NCBI GenBank assembly: GCA_964445985.1
Contig: CAYUMU010000027.1
Span: forward strand, 6,070 to 70,069
Length of the DNA: 64,000 bases
Source: CAYUMU01 sp964445985
GTDB taxonomy: Bacteria > Planctomycetota > Planctomycetia > Pirellulales > S012-138
Reading direction: 5' to 3'
This document shows, in pieces, positions 34,481 to 43,412 of this stretch. Under the pieces are notes generated by a model. That model was given only the letters and a program-made list of their open reading frames with translations. It was not told where the DNA came from and did no database searches. Numbering within the stretch: position 1 is the stretch's first letter; every line of letters starts with the position of its first letter. A program made the translations under genes and the position numbers.

Positions 34481-37400
34481 CTACTTCAAACTTCGCAGAT
34501 AGGCGATCAAATGCTTGACGTCGTCGACCGTCATGGTCTGGTCCAAACCCGCGGGCATGATCGAGATATTGCTGGGCAGCATCTCCTCGATATCGGCTCG
34601 GCCAACACGAATTTCTGCCCGATCGGCCGAGCGTAAATAGATGGCGTCGGCCGTTTCCCGTTGCACCACGCCCACGTAACTATGCCCCGAGGCCGTGGCG
34701 ATGGCGTAGCTTTCGTACCCTCGGGCAAAAGAAACGCTAGGGAACAGTACAGCCTCGAGTAAGTCGCGAGGCGTGCGGACTTCGCCCACTCGACTCAGGT
34801 CGGGGCCGATCGCCCCGCCCTCTCCTTGCACGCGATGGCAGGCAGTACAGGCCGTCTTCTTGCTCTGGAACACGGCCTTGCCGAGTTCAACCTGTCCGCC
34901 TGCCAATTCTCGTTCATACTGTTGAAGCTTGGCGAGTTGCTCCTCGCGGTTGGCTTGCGAGGGAAGTTTGAGCATGCCTGCGGCATCGCGCACCGTAGCA
35001 GGAAAATTGGCGAGTGTTTGTTGCAAGGATTGCGGACGCAAGCTGGCCAGGCCGGGCGATTGCGATAACGAGGCGACCACCGCCAGGCCCAAGGTCTCAT
35101 CGCGACACTTGGAAAAGGCGGCCAGCAGGGAAGCGATTTCCAAGGGTCCTGCTTCGCGAAGCAACAGGGCCAATTGCCGTTGCTGTTGTTCCGTTAGCCC
35201 CGCCGCGGCCAAACCCTCGGCCGCCGCCAATCGCTCGAGCGGCGCCACTTCGGGGGAGAGTCGTTCTTGCAGCAGCACAAACTCGTTGGGAGCAAGCGGC
35301 AGGCCTTTCTTCGCCACGGCCACCAGGGCCGAGGCTCGCAACGTCCGAGGTAATTCTTCGCGGCCAGCAATCGTGCGCAGGGGATCTGCCAATCCGTCCC
35401 AGCCAGTTGCCGCTGCCGTGGCAACCGCTGGCTCTAATTGCGTCTGGTCCTTGGTTGCCAGCGCGTCTCGCAGCGCATCTCGCCAGGCGAGGGGTACGTG
35501 TGCCGGATTGGCAAATTCGCTGCGAGCCAACACGTCGAACATGAGTTGTTGGCGATCCGCGGACCCCCGCCTGAGATGCTGCGTCACTAACTCCTGAATG
35601 GCTGCGTCGGCCTGAAATGCCTGCAACACGCCGCGTGCCGTGGCAGCGCGATCTCCCAGTGGTTGTTCATCGGCCAACCACGCTTTCAAGAGGCCAATGA
35701 TTTCGTCGCTCCAGCCGGGGTGGCGCGAAATGATCGCCAAGGCCGTGTTTTGCAGGTCAACATCGGCGGTATCCAATTGAGCGCCCACCATTCGCTGGGA
35801 GAGTTGCCCATCGTCCATTTGATCCAAGGCAATCAGCGCCCCGCGACGCACCGCGGGTGTTGAATCCAGCAACGCTGGCAGGGTTGCTTCGCGATGGTTG
35901 ATTTCAATGGCAGCGTAGATCAATGCGTGTTCCAGGAAGCGATCGTTGCATTTCGCCAGTCCCGCTAACAAGGCAGGCACGGCTTCCGTGGCCTTCAATT
36001 GCCCCAAGGCGGCCGCGGCCGCGGCGCGAACCTGGGGAAGTTCCACCGCGGGCAAGGATGTGTCGAATTCTCCAGCTGGCGATATCGAACGCGCACCCAA
36101 TCTCGCGTTAAAATTCCCTCGCGCCATGTGAGCCAGTGCCTCAATGCCATCCCGATCACCTACCACGCCTAGGCTGCGCGCCGCGGCCTGGCGAACGTCT
36201 TCATGGGGGTCGGAAAGAGCGTGACGGATTGCCGACCAGGCCGCGGGGCGAAGTTCCGGCCGCTCGATGCGAGAGAGCGTCCAAACCACGCGGCGGCGCA
36301 GATCATGGCTCACCGCCTGATTCAGTTGGGTGAGAAGTACTTCCACGGTGGCATTGTCGGCCATGGCGATCAGCCGCTCTTGGGCCTGATCACGCACCAC
36401 CGGCCAAGGGCTGCCCAGCAGCGCCGCCACTTCAACCTCCTTCAAACTCGGCCAGGCGATGCGCTCTCCGCGCGGATCGTCGGGGCTGCCGTGGTTGGGC
36501 GCCGGCTCGGCCTGGGCCAACGGCGGCTGCCCCGGCTTCCCCACATAACGCACCCGATAAATAGCCCCTGGGATTTCAGGCTTGGCGACTTGCGAAGTCG
36601 GGCAGCCAATCCGGAACCAACCGCCTGTATCAATCACCAGCAAGCTACCGTCGGCGTCTTCGAGCACATCGGTAGGATGAAAATCAGGGTTGTCGCTCGT
36701 CAGAAAATCTATGTCCTGGCTGCGGAAGGTTGCGCCCTCGCGCGTGAGCCGGTGCCTGAGCACTTTGTGCGTGTTGAACTGCACGGAGAACAGGTTGTTG
36801 CGATAGTCTTCGCCAAACATGGGTCCCCGATACCGCGTTAAGCCTGAGGGCGCCACCACGCCGAACAAGCTGAGCGGCGGCAGCAAGTCGCCGGTTCGCT
36901 TGAATTCGCTCAAGCAAGGATGGTTTCGCGGGTACACGCCGCCGCGCACAAAATGCACCAGGGCATCGTGGCGGTCTTGATCGGGGTTGTAAAAGGTCAT
37001 GGTGCCGAACATTTCGCCGGTGGGGGCGAATGTCACTTCCACCGGATTATCCATGCCGCCGCCGGCAAACGCCTCCACATCGCTGCCATCGGCCCGGCAC
37101 GAAAATACTCGGGCCGCGAGTCCTTGGCTGGAGACATTGCCTTGCCTGTCTCTGAATTCATGACCATGTCGGCCGTCGCACCAATAAATACGTCCGTTGG
37201 GTCCGCGAAAGCAACCGTGGACGTCGGCCGCGTTGCCGGTGAAGCCAAACTTCTCCACGAGAACTTGCCGATGCTCGGCCACGCCGTCGCCATCGCGGTC
37301 TTCGAGCCGCCAAATATAAGGAGGGCTGGCCACGAATAGCGCCCCCTGATGCCACAGCGCGCCCATCGGAAAGGTCATCTTGTCGGCAAACACGGTGCTG

Positions 37401-37759
37401 CGATCGAAACGGCCATCGCCATCGGTGTCTTCCAACATGCGAATGGAGTTAGGCAACTTCTCCAGCAGTTCGGCGGCCCGGAGATTTAGCCCGGCCGTTT
37501 CGGCGACAAACAGCCGCCCTCGATCGTCAAAGGCCGCCATCGTGGGATGGGCAACCAGATCGGGTCCAGCGGCCACCGAAACTTCAAATCCCTCTGGAAC
37601 GCGCATGGCGGTTGGAGTGAACTCCGAAGGAGCGCTGGTCACTTCGTCGGCAAGAGCCGATGCCGAGACCAGCAGACTTCCCGTGAGCCCCCACATGGCA
37701 GCGAGCGGATAGACGAGTCGGATGGATATGACGGTCCAGCGGGCATGCAAAGTAAGCAT
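34481..37759 (-). CDS. PVC-type HEAT-repeat heme dehydrogenase
   Basis: 1,092 residues. Signal peptide near the N-terminus (about 12-38), then a beta-propeller-like membrane-bound dehydrogenase domain (about 50-400: GFEVSVAAGPDLVAHPTMAAF, DGRGRLFVAE-type sequence), a HEAT-repeat region (about 430-720), and a C-terminal c-type cytochrome with CTACH at residues 971-975 and a GAIGPDLS stretch. Proteins of this layout are very common in planctomycetes and are thought to oxidise sugars or polyols outside the cytoplasm and pass electrons to a respiratory chain. The actual substrate is unknown. Confidence 0.88.
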   Translation of the reverse strand: MLTLHARWTVISIRLVYPLAAMWGLTGSLLVSASALADEVTSAPSEFTPTAMRVPEGFEVSVAAGPDLVAHPTMAAFDDRGRLFVAETAGLNLRAAELLEKLPNSIRMLEDTDGDGRFDRSTVFADKMTFPMGALWHQGALFVASPPYIWRLEDRDGDGVAEHRQVLVEKFGFTGNAADVHGCFRGPNGRIYWCDGRHGHEFRDRQGNVSSQGLAARVFSCRADGSDVEAFAGGGMDNPVEVTFAPTGEMFGTMTFYNPDQDRHDALVHFVRGGVYPRNHPCLSEFKRTGDLLPPLSLFGVVAPSGLTRYRGPMFGEDYRNNLFSVQFNTHKVLRHRLTREGATFRSQDIDFLTSDNPDFHPTDVLEDADGSLLVIDTGGWFRIGCPTSQVAKPEIPGAIYRVRYVGKPGQPPLAQAEPAPNHGSPDDPRGERIAWPSLKEVEVAALLGSPWPVVRDQAQERLIAMADNATVEVLLTQLNQAVSHDLRRRVVWTLSRIERPELRPAAWSAIRHALSDPHEDVRQAAARSLGVVGDRDGIEALAHMARGNFNARLGARSISPAGEFDTSLPAVELPQVRAAAAAALGQLKATEAVPALLAGLAKCNDRFLEHALIYAAIEINHREATLPALLDSTPAVRRGALIALDQMDDGQLSQRMVGAQLDTADVDLQNTALAIISRHPGWSDEIIGLLKAWLADEQPLGDRAATARGVLQAFQADAAIQELVTQHLRRGSADRQQLMFDVLARSEFANPAHVPLAWRDALRDALATKDQTQLEPAVATAAATGWDGLADPLRTIAGREELPRTLRASALVAVAKKGLPLAPNEFVLLQERLSPEVAPLERLAAAEGLAAAGLTEQQQRQLALLLREAGPLEIASLLAAFSKCRDETLGLAVVASLSQSPGLASLRPQSLQQTLANFPATVRDAAGMLKLPSQANREEQLAKLQQYERELAGGQVELGKAVFQSKKTACTACHRVQGEGGAIGPDLSRVGEVRTPRDLLEAVLFPSVSFARGYESYAIATASGHSYVGVVQRETADAIYLRSADRAEIRVGRADIEEMLPSNISIMPAGLDQTMTVDDVKHLIAYLRSLK

Positions 37760-38030
37760 GATTGAATGTTCTCAACAGCCGATTGGGGTGCACGGATTCG
37801 ATCTGCCTCTGATAATAATGCGTGAACCGCGCCCAAGCGAACGAATGACGGCCCGACGGGATGCCCCGCTGCCCACGCCAGCAACTCAGCGCCGCAACCC
37901 CAACTGGGCCAATGTGCAATCCGCGGCAATTTGCGCTGCCGCGCATGTTTCCGCGAACCACCCCTGCAAGCTTCGTGGGAGCGATCGTTGACAGTGACGT
38001 CGGCCACGGAGTACCATCACCGATACCCCT

Positions 38031-38104
38031 GGGCGGTTAGCTCAGTTGATTAGAGCGTCTGGTTTACACCCAGAAGGTCACAGGTTTGAGTCCTGTACCG
38101 CCCA
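38031..38104 (+). tRNA. tRNA-Val (anticodon UAC)
   Basis: A 74-nt cloverleaf. The acceptor stem is GGGCGGT/ACCGCCC with discriminator A at 38104. The D arm TTAGCTCAGTTGATTAGAG is standard. The anticodon loop TTTACAC carries TAC in a CTGG/CCAG stem, and the T arm is ACAGG-TTTGAGT-CCTGT. CCA is not encoded. A 270-bp region separates it from the start of the large dehydrogenase, which runs away from it. Confidence 0.96.
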
Positions 38105-38422
38105 CTTGTTAAGCCGCTAATCCGCAAGGCTCCCCCCTATCCCGATTGACACGACCGCTTTCCGCGAAGTCGCAGGTGGCTGCCGAGCCGAGGATAGCTT
38201 CGCGGCGCCCCACTGCCCTCTCCGTTCCTTCTGCCTTTCTGGCTATTTGCCGCAACCCAGCGTCCTTCCACCGCCGGGCGGCGTGGTTTACTATTCGGTG
38301 AACCCATGGTTCGCGCCATGCGATTCCGCGCTCCCGCGCTCCGATGAACCTGCATCACGGACGCTTTCTGCCCACCTAACGGGTTAAGAATCGCGGCCGG
38401 TCTGGATGGATCAACGCTCCCT
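38105..38422. other. Intergenic region after tRNA-Val
   Basis: These 318 bp contain no recognisable gene, RNA or terminator. The downstream methyltransferase has its own leader here. Confidence 0.4.
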
Positions 38423-39196
38423 ATGCCTGCCCCCGACGCTCAAACCCGGTTTTCCAATCGCGTAGCCGATTACATCCGCTATCGGCCCGGCTATCCCGCG
38501 GCAGTCGTCGACTGTTTGCGTTCTGAGTACGGTCTGCACGCAGGGCAGGCGGTGGCCGATATTGGCAGCGGCACCGGTATCTCCAGTCGGATGCTGCTCG
38601 AAGCGGGCCAGATGGTTTACGCCGTCGAACCCAATCCCGACATGCGCGCGGCCGCGGAAGAATGGCTCGCCGGCCATCCCAATTTTCATAGCGTGAATGC
38701 CGCTGCCGAGGCCACGGGCTTGCCTTCGCAAAGCGTGTCCTGGGTATTCGCCGCCCAAGCGTTTCACTGGTTCGATGTGCCGGCGTGCCGGGTGGAATTT
38801 CAGCGCATCTTGCGGCCGGGTGGGCGGATCGCGCTATTGTGGAACGACTGGCAGCGGGAGTCGCCGCTCATTCAAGATTACGAAGCGCTGGTGCACGAGT
38901 ACGCCCGCGACTATGCGGCGGTCAATCACAATCAGGCCCAAACCGATGGCCGCATCGAGCAATTGTTTGAGCCCGTAAAACCCAGTCTGCACACCTTCGC
39001 CCATCACCAATCGCTCGATTACGCGGGGCTCCAGGGGCGCTTGCTGTCGTCTTCATACATGCCGTCGGCCAACGATCCGAGGGCGGCGGACATGCTTCGC
39101 GACTTGCAGGCGATTTTCACGAAGCACGCCGTTCAAGACCGTGTGCGATTTGATTATGTGACCCTGCTGTACGTGGGCGCGCCGTCGGCCAGCTAG
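38423..39196 (+). CDS. Class I SAM-dependent methyltransferase
   Basis: 257 residues. The SAM-binding motif is VADIGSGTGI, followed by AVEPNPDMR with the acidic residue after strand 2, then VFAAQAFHWFD, a typical post-motif block of the UbiE/COQ5-like Methyltransf_11 group, and RILRPGGRIALLWND. The substrate is unknown. It is 66 bp before the next gene and may share a transcript with the following two genes. Confidence 0.9.
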   Translation: MPAPDAQTRFSNRVADYIRYRPGYPAAVVDCLRSEYGLHAGQAVADIGSGTGISSRMLLEAGQMVYAVEPNPDMRAAAEEWLAGHPNFHSVNAAAEATGLPSQSVSWVFAAQAFHWFDVPACRVEFQRILRPGGRIALLWNDWQRESPLIQDYEALVHEYARDYAAVNHNQAQTDGRIEQLFEPVKPSLHTFAHHQSLDYAGLQGRLLSSSYMPSANDPRAADMLRDLQAIFTKHAVQDRVRFDYVTLLYVGAPSAS

Positions 39197-39262
39197 CTCG
39201 CAATACCATCGAAAACCTTCAGATACATTACCTTCCTTACCATCTTGGGATATGAACCGGCT

Positions 39263-39643
39263 ATGGACGACGAACTGATTCGGCTGACGCGGGAACTACT
39301 GGCTTGCATTGCCGATGCGGATTGGACTGCCTACACGGAACTGTGCGCCGAAGACATCACCTGTTTCGAGCCCGAGGCCCGCGGCCATCTGGTGGGCGGC
39401 CTGGCGTTTCACAAGTTTTATTTTGACCTCGATCGCAGCACCACGTCGCAAAACGTGACGCTGATCAACCCTTCGGTTCGCCGCCTGGGTAACGATGGGG
39501 CCGTGGTTTCTTACGTGCGGATGGTGCAACGCACGGATGTCAATCGCCGCCCAGAAACGGTGATGTTTGAAGAAACCCGGGTTTGGCAGCGGATCGACGG
39601 CGCCTGGAAGCACGTGCATTTCCATCGTTCGCTCAATCATTGA
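39263..39643 (+). CDS. NTF2-like protein, CaMKII-association-domain type
   Basis: 126 residues from MDDELIRLTRELLACIADADW. An extension to 39245 would need a TTG start and is less likely. The cone-shaped NTF2 fold is indicated by the pattern helix (ADWTAYTELCAEDITCFEP), GHLVGGLAFHKFYFD, then strands (NVTLINPSVRRLGNDGAVVSYVRM) and VWQRIDGAWKHVHFHRS. This matches the CaMKII-association-domain/DUF4440 family. It sits between two methyltransferase genes and ends 27 bp before the second. Whether it binds a small ligand or acts in assembly is open. Confidence 0.82.
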   Translation: MDDELIRLTRELLACIADADWTAYTELCAEDITCFEPEARGHLVGGLAFHKFYFDLDRSTTSQNVTLINPSVRRLGNDGAVVSYVRMVQRTDVNRRPETVMFEETRVWQRIDGAWKHVHFHRSLNH

Positions 39644-39670
39644 TGAGAGAGGCCCCCCAGCCCAAACGCC

Positions 39671-40453
39671 ATGACGGAACCGATCACCGGAAACCTGTAC
39701 GACCATCCGCGGTACTACGAGCTGATTTTCGGCTCGGATTGGAAAGCGGAGTTCGATTTTCTGTTAGCCTGTTTCGAGCGGTTTTCGCCTCGGCCCATCG
39801 AGCGGGTGTTTGAACCGGCCTGCGGCACGGGCCGGTTGCTGCTGCGCCTGGCCCAGCAAGGGTACGAGGTGGCGGGCAACGACCTGAACGCCAAGGCCGT
39901 GGATTACTGCAACCGCCGTTTCTTGCAGCGAGGCTGGTCGCCCCCGGCGGTGGTTGGCGATATGAGCGACTTTCGCGTGGCCAAGAAGTACCACGCGGCA
40001 TTCAATCTGATCAACAGCTTCCGCCACCTGCCCACCGAGCAGCACGCCGAGAATCATTTGAAGTGCGTGGCCGATTGCTTGCGGAAGGGCGGTCTGTACT
40101 TGCTGGGGCTGCACTTAACACCCGCCGGCAAACCGATCTGCGGTGAAGAACGCTGGTCGGCCCGCCGCGGCCATCTGGCGGTAACCAGCCACATGCAGTC
40201 GCTGGGCATCAATCGCCGGACGCGCAAGGAACGGGTCGGCATGACCATGAACGTGTACACGCCGACCCGGCAGTTCTGTCTTAGCGATGAGATGGATTTC
40301 CGCATGTATTCGGCGGCCCAATTCGATAGCCTGCTGCAAGCGGTCAATCGGTTCGAGGTGCTGGAAACGTATGATTTTCGGTACGACATCGACCAGCCGA
40401 TGCCGGTAGACAAACAGACGGAAGACGTGGTGTACATCCTCCGAAAAAAGTAG
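39671..40453 (+). CDS. Class I SAM-dependent methyltransferase
   Basis: 260 residues. Motif I is EPACGTGRLLLRLAQQGYEVAGNDLN, and the rest of the Rossmann core includes YHAAFNLINSFRHLPTEQ and CLRKGGLYLLGLHLTP. The C-terminal part has FCLSDEMDFRMYSAAQFDSLL, usual for Methyltransf_25-like proteins. It follows the NTF2-like gene closely. The substrate is not deducible. Confidence 0.88.
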   Translation: MTEPITGNLYDHPRYYELIFGSDWKAEFDFLLACFERFSPRPIERVFEPACGTGRLLLRLAQQGYEVAGNDLNAKAVDYCNRRFLQRGWSPPAVVGDMSDFRVAKKYHAAFNLINSFRHLPTEQHAENHLKCVADCLRKGGLYLLGLHLTPAGKPICGEERWSARRGHLAVTSHMQSLGINRRTRKERVGMTMNVYTPTRQFCLSDEMDFRMYSAAQFDSLLQAVNRFEVLETYDFRYDIDQPMPVDKQTEDVVYILRKK

Positions 40454-40631
40454 CTGCATTATGGTGCGCGGCTCGCCGCGCCCGCCCTCGAACCAGAAGG
40501 TGAAACGCATCGCCGGCCCCATTGGCGCGAAGACGGCGCGGCGGCATTCCCGGCGTGGTGTTACTTTAACGGCGGCGCATTTCGTTGCCACGTCCGTGGG
40601 CGAATAACGGCGCGGCCGCGCTGCGACTGCC

Positions 40632-40675
40632 CGTTGCCGCAGGCCGCTGTCGGCGACAGTCGGCCTGCGGCAACG
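40632..40675. repeat. 44-bp hairpin
   Basis: CGTTGCCGCAGGCCG pairs exactly with CGGCCTGCGGCAACG across a 14-base centre that itself folds (CTGTCG/CGACAG). There is no T-run after it, so it is not called a terminator, although the methyltransferase ends only 180 bp upstream. It could be a dispersed palindrome. Confidence 0.75.
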
Positions 40676-40890
40676 CATGATTTAACATCGTTTGGCCCCC
40701 GGCGGAGCGAGTTTCGCGTTGCAGGGCTGTTTCGTATAATTGGCCGTGTTGGAAGAGGCAGCCCCGGGGAAGCCACTAGCCACGGACATCCCTCAGTACG
40801 GGTGGCACTGGGCTATGCCAGTGCTCGCGGGCCGCTTCCCCACCGCCCCACGTACAATCCTGCATTCACGCTGTTTCGCCGCTGGGCGAA

Positions 40891-40920
40891 AGGCGAGCCC
40901 AGGCGAGCCCAGGCGAGCCC
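40891..40920. repeat. Triple tandem 10-bp repeat AGGCGAGCCC
   Basis: Three exact adjacent copies of AGGCGAGCCC, followed by AGG and the start of a degenerate fourth. It lies about 140 bp before the Hsp70-like gene. Confidence 0.9.
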
Positions 40921-41061
40921 AGGTGGTCAAGCTGTCAAACGCCGTTCGCTTTTTGACCTTCCGAGCAGATCCGTGTTCGTTGCTTGGTCGGAGTCCATTC
41001 ACACTGGCAGAGCCAGTGGCACCCGAAAAAATGCCCCTGCGATAGCCGCCGGAAACCTTCC

Positions 41062-42858
41062 ATGCCTGCCAACTACGTCATTGGGATCGACCTCGGCACC
41101 ACCGGTAGCGTGCTCTCGTACGTTTCGCTGGATGCCGAAGTTCCCCAGGTCGAATTGCTCTCGGTTCCGCAATTGGTGGCGGCCGGCGTGAGCGAAGCGC
41201 GCACGACCTTGCCCTCGTATTTGTATTTGGCCAATCCGCACGAAGCAGGACAAGGCAGCTTTGACCTGCCCTGGGCAGCCGGTCACGATTTTGCCGTGGG
41301 CGAATACGCCCGGCGGCAGGGGGCCGAGGTGCCGCAGCGCACGGTGAGTGCCGCCAAGAGTTGGCTATGCCACAGCAAGGTGGACCGGCATCAGGCGATT
41401 TTGCCGTGGAATGCTCCGGATGATGTGGCGAAGGTGTCGCCGGTGACCGCCTCACGGCGTTACTTGGAACACCTGGTGGCCGCCTGGGAGCAGGCAGTTC
41501 CCCACGCCCAGGTGCGCGACCAGGTCGTGGTGCTAACGGTGCCGGCGTCGTTCGATGTGAGCGCGCGGGAACTGACGCGCGAGGCCGCCCTGGCGGCGGG
41601 CTTGCCCGAGAACCTGGTGTTGCTCGAAGAGCCCCAAGCGGCCGTTTACGCCTGGCTGGCCGATCGCGGCGACGCCTGGCGAAAAGACCTGGCCGTGAAT
41701 GAGTCGTTGCTGGTCTGCGATATCGGCGGCGGCACCACCGACTTCACCCTGATTGGCGTTTCGCAAGAGCAGGGAGAGTTGGTGCTGGAACGCCGGGCGG
41801 TGGGCAACCACCTGCTCGTGGGCGGTGACAACATGGATTTGGCCCTGGCGCATTACGCGGCCAGCCAGTTTCAAGAACGCGGCGTGAACCTCGATCCCTG
41901 GCAGTCGGTCGGCCTGTGGCATAGCTGCCGTGAAGCCAAGGAAACCCTGCTGAGCAATAAGGGCCCCAAGAAGCATCCGTTGGCGGTGCTCGGACGCGGC
42001 AGCCGGCTGATTGGCAAGACGGTCAAGATCGACATCGAGCGCGAGAACGTGGCCGACCTGCTGCTCGAAGGTTTCTTCCCCCAATGCGATCCCGGCGACG
42101 TGCCAGCCCGGCGCAGGGCCTCGGGCTTTCAAGACATCGGCCTCCCTTTTGAATCCGACGCCGCGGTGACGCGGCACTTGTCGGCCTTCCTCAAGGCGCA
42201 TGGCGAGGGGGGCAGTTTGCATCGGCCGACCCATGTGTTGTTCAACGGCGGGGTGTTCAAGTCGGACCTGTTGCAGCAGCGATTGCTCGAAGTCGTCGGA
42301 GGCTGGTTCCCCGGCGACCAAACTCCGCGGCCGTTGGTGGGCGCGCCCGATCTCGATCATGCCGTGAGCCGCGGAGCCGCGTACTACGGTTGGGCCAAGC
42401 AGAAAGGGGGCGTGCGGATTCGCGGCGGCACGGCCCGCAGTTATTACATCGGCATCGAAACCTCCGGCCTGGCGATTCCCGGCGCCCCGCGACCCTTGAG
42501 GGCGTTATGCGTGGTCCCCAATGGCATGGAAGAAGGAACCGAGTGCGACGTGCCCGCCGACAGCGTGGGCCTGGTGGTCGGCGAGCCGGCCCAATTTCGC
42601 TTCTTTAGTTCGGCGGTGCGAAAAGACGATCAGCCAGGGCTGGTGCTCGGCTCATGGAAAGAAGACGAACTGGCCGAAACCGATTCGCTCGAAGCCACGC
42701 TGCCCGCCGAAAACGGGGTCGACGAAGACTACGTGCCAGTGCGGTTTCACAGCGTGATTACCGAACTGGGCGTGTTCGAACTGTGGTGCGTGGCCGCGGA
42801 GGCGGATCGCCGCTGGAAGCTGGAGTTTTCGGTGCGGGAAGACGCCGAAAAAGCCTGA
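41062..42858 (+). CDS. Hsp70-family chaperone-like protein
   Basis: 598 residues from MPANYVIGIDLGTTGSVLSYV; the frame extends upstream to 40984 but only this start matches the family. Phosphate-1 motif is GIDLGTTGS and phosphate-2 is CDIGGGTTDFTLIG. The connector region VLLEEPQAAVYAWL and THVLFNGGVFKSDLLQQRL are also present. The substrate-binding half is shorter and more divergent than in DnaK (about 640). No DnaJ or GrpE is adjacent. It resembles the planctomycete/proteobacterial specialised Hsp70 proteins that lack the classic lid. The client is unknown. Confidence 0.87.
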   Translation: MPANYVIGIDLGTTGSVLSYVSLDAEVPQVELLSVPQLVAAGVSEARTTLPSYLYLANPHEAGQGSFDLPWAAGHDFAVGEYARRQGAEVPQRTVSAAKSWLCHSKVDRHQAILPWNAPDDVAKVSPVTASRRYLEHLVAAWEQAVPHAQVRDQVVVLTVPASFDVSARELTREAALAAGLPENLVLLEEPQAAVYAWLADRGDAWRKDLAVNESLLVCDIGGGTTDFTLIGVSQEQGELVLERRAVGNHLLVGGDNMDLALAHYAASQFQERGVNLDPWQSVGLWHSCREAKETLLSNKGPKKHPLAVLGRGSRLIGKTVKIDIERENVADLLLEGFFPQCDPGDVPARRRASGFQDIGLPFESDAAVTRHLSAFLKAHGEGGSLHRPTHVLFNGGVFKSDLLQQRLLEVVGGWFPGDQTPRPLVGAPDLDHAVSRGAAYYGWAKQKGGVRIRGGTARSYYIGIETSGLAIPGAPRPLRALCVVPNGMEEGTECDVPADSVGLVVGEPAQFRFFSSAVRKDDQPGLVLGSWKEDELAETDSLEATLPAENGVDEDYVPVRFHSVITELGVFELWCVAAEADRRWKLEFSVREDAEKA

Positions 42859-42952
42859 GAAACGCAGGCAGAATAAGAGCCTATCCAAGAACCCTGTTTC
42901 CCCCTCGCTTCAACTCTGGCCTGATAAAAAGTTTCTCACGACCTTTCTTTCT

Positions 42953-42985
42953 CCCTTCTCCCCCCGGTACTCCGGGGGAGAAGGG
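42953..42985. terminator. GC-rich hairpin after the Hsp70-like gene
   Basis: CCCTTCTCCCCCCGG and CCGGGGGAGAAGGG form a 14-bp stem with one bulged C and a TACT loop. It lies 95 bp after the stop. It has no T-run. This kind of sequence recurs in many genomes as a dispersed hairpin, so a terminator role is only possible. Confidence 0.45.
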
Positions 42986-43074
42986 CTGAGATTCGCCTCC
43001 AAACGGCTGGAATCGCGTTGTAGTGAGAAGTAGGCGTCTGGAATACCTGGAGCGTGCGTTTACCATGCTCTTCG

Positions 43075-43245
43075 ATGTTCATTCGCCAATACACCAAAAA
43101 CGAGAGTGGGACGCGCGTCGCCTATTGGGCGCTGCGCGACCGTGATCGGATTCACGTGTACGAAGTGCTGCTTGAGTTTCTCGATGACGGCAATCCTGAG
43201 TTGGACGACGTGCCCAACCTCTTGAGCTTCAAAAGGATGCGCTGA
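43075..43245 (+). pseudogene. Truncated N-terminus of an IS1634-like transposase
   Basis: A 56-residue frame starting MFIRQYTKNESGTRVAYWALRD resembles the first residues of IS1634/IS4-type transposases (M-F-V-R...K-N-x-x-G-K-x-x-x-Y-W). The similarity fades after about 30 residues and a stop follows. No inverted repeats or rest of a transposase are nearby. It ends 28 bp from the tRNA-Met gene, a common site for insertions. The assignment is by pattern only. Confidence 0.4.
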
Positions 43246-43272
43246 TCTGCGCGGATGCGCAAAATAGGAAGA

Positions 43273-43346
43273 TAGCGGAGGAGGGATTCGAACCCCCGAC
43301 ACGCGGATTATGATTCCGCTGCTCTAACCGACTGAGCTACTCCGCC
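43273..43346 (-). tRNA. tRNA-Met (anticodon CAU)
   Basis: A 74-nt cloverleaf on the minus strand. Acceptor GGCGGAG pairs with CTCCGCT (closing G-U), discriminator A. D arm TAGCTCAGTCGGTTAGAG. Anticodon stem GCGGA/TCCGC with loop ATCATAA, anticodon CAT. Variable region GTGTC. T arm GGGGG-TTCGAAT-CCCTC. Its first base pair is not the C-A mismatch of the initiator tRNA, so elongator Met is favoured over fMet; Ile(CAU) cannot be excluded from sequence. Confidence 0.93.
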
Positions 43347-43412
43347 AATCAAATTTCCTGTGCCCTCACCTATCGGCGGTGAGTTCGTTTCAAGTTAACA
43401 ATTCAGGGGCAG

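Larger units (their letters stand above)
40454..41061. other. Intergenic region with hairpin and short tandem repeat
   Basis: A 608-bp stretch. It holds a long imperfect palindrome (40632-40675), a TATAAT hexamer at 40735-40740 without a clear -35, and three tandem copies of the 10-mer AGGCGAGCCC (40891-40920). Several frames cross it but none has a family-like product. Confidence 0.55.

Noticed and set aside
43054..43074. Earlier start for the transposase-like remnant
   Set aside because: The resemblance to a transposase begins only at the Met at 43075.
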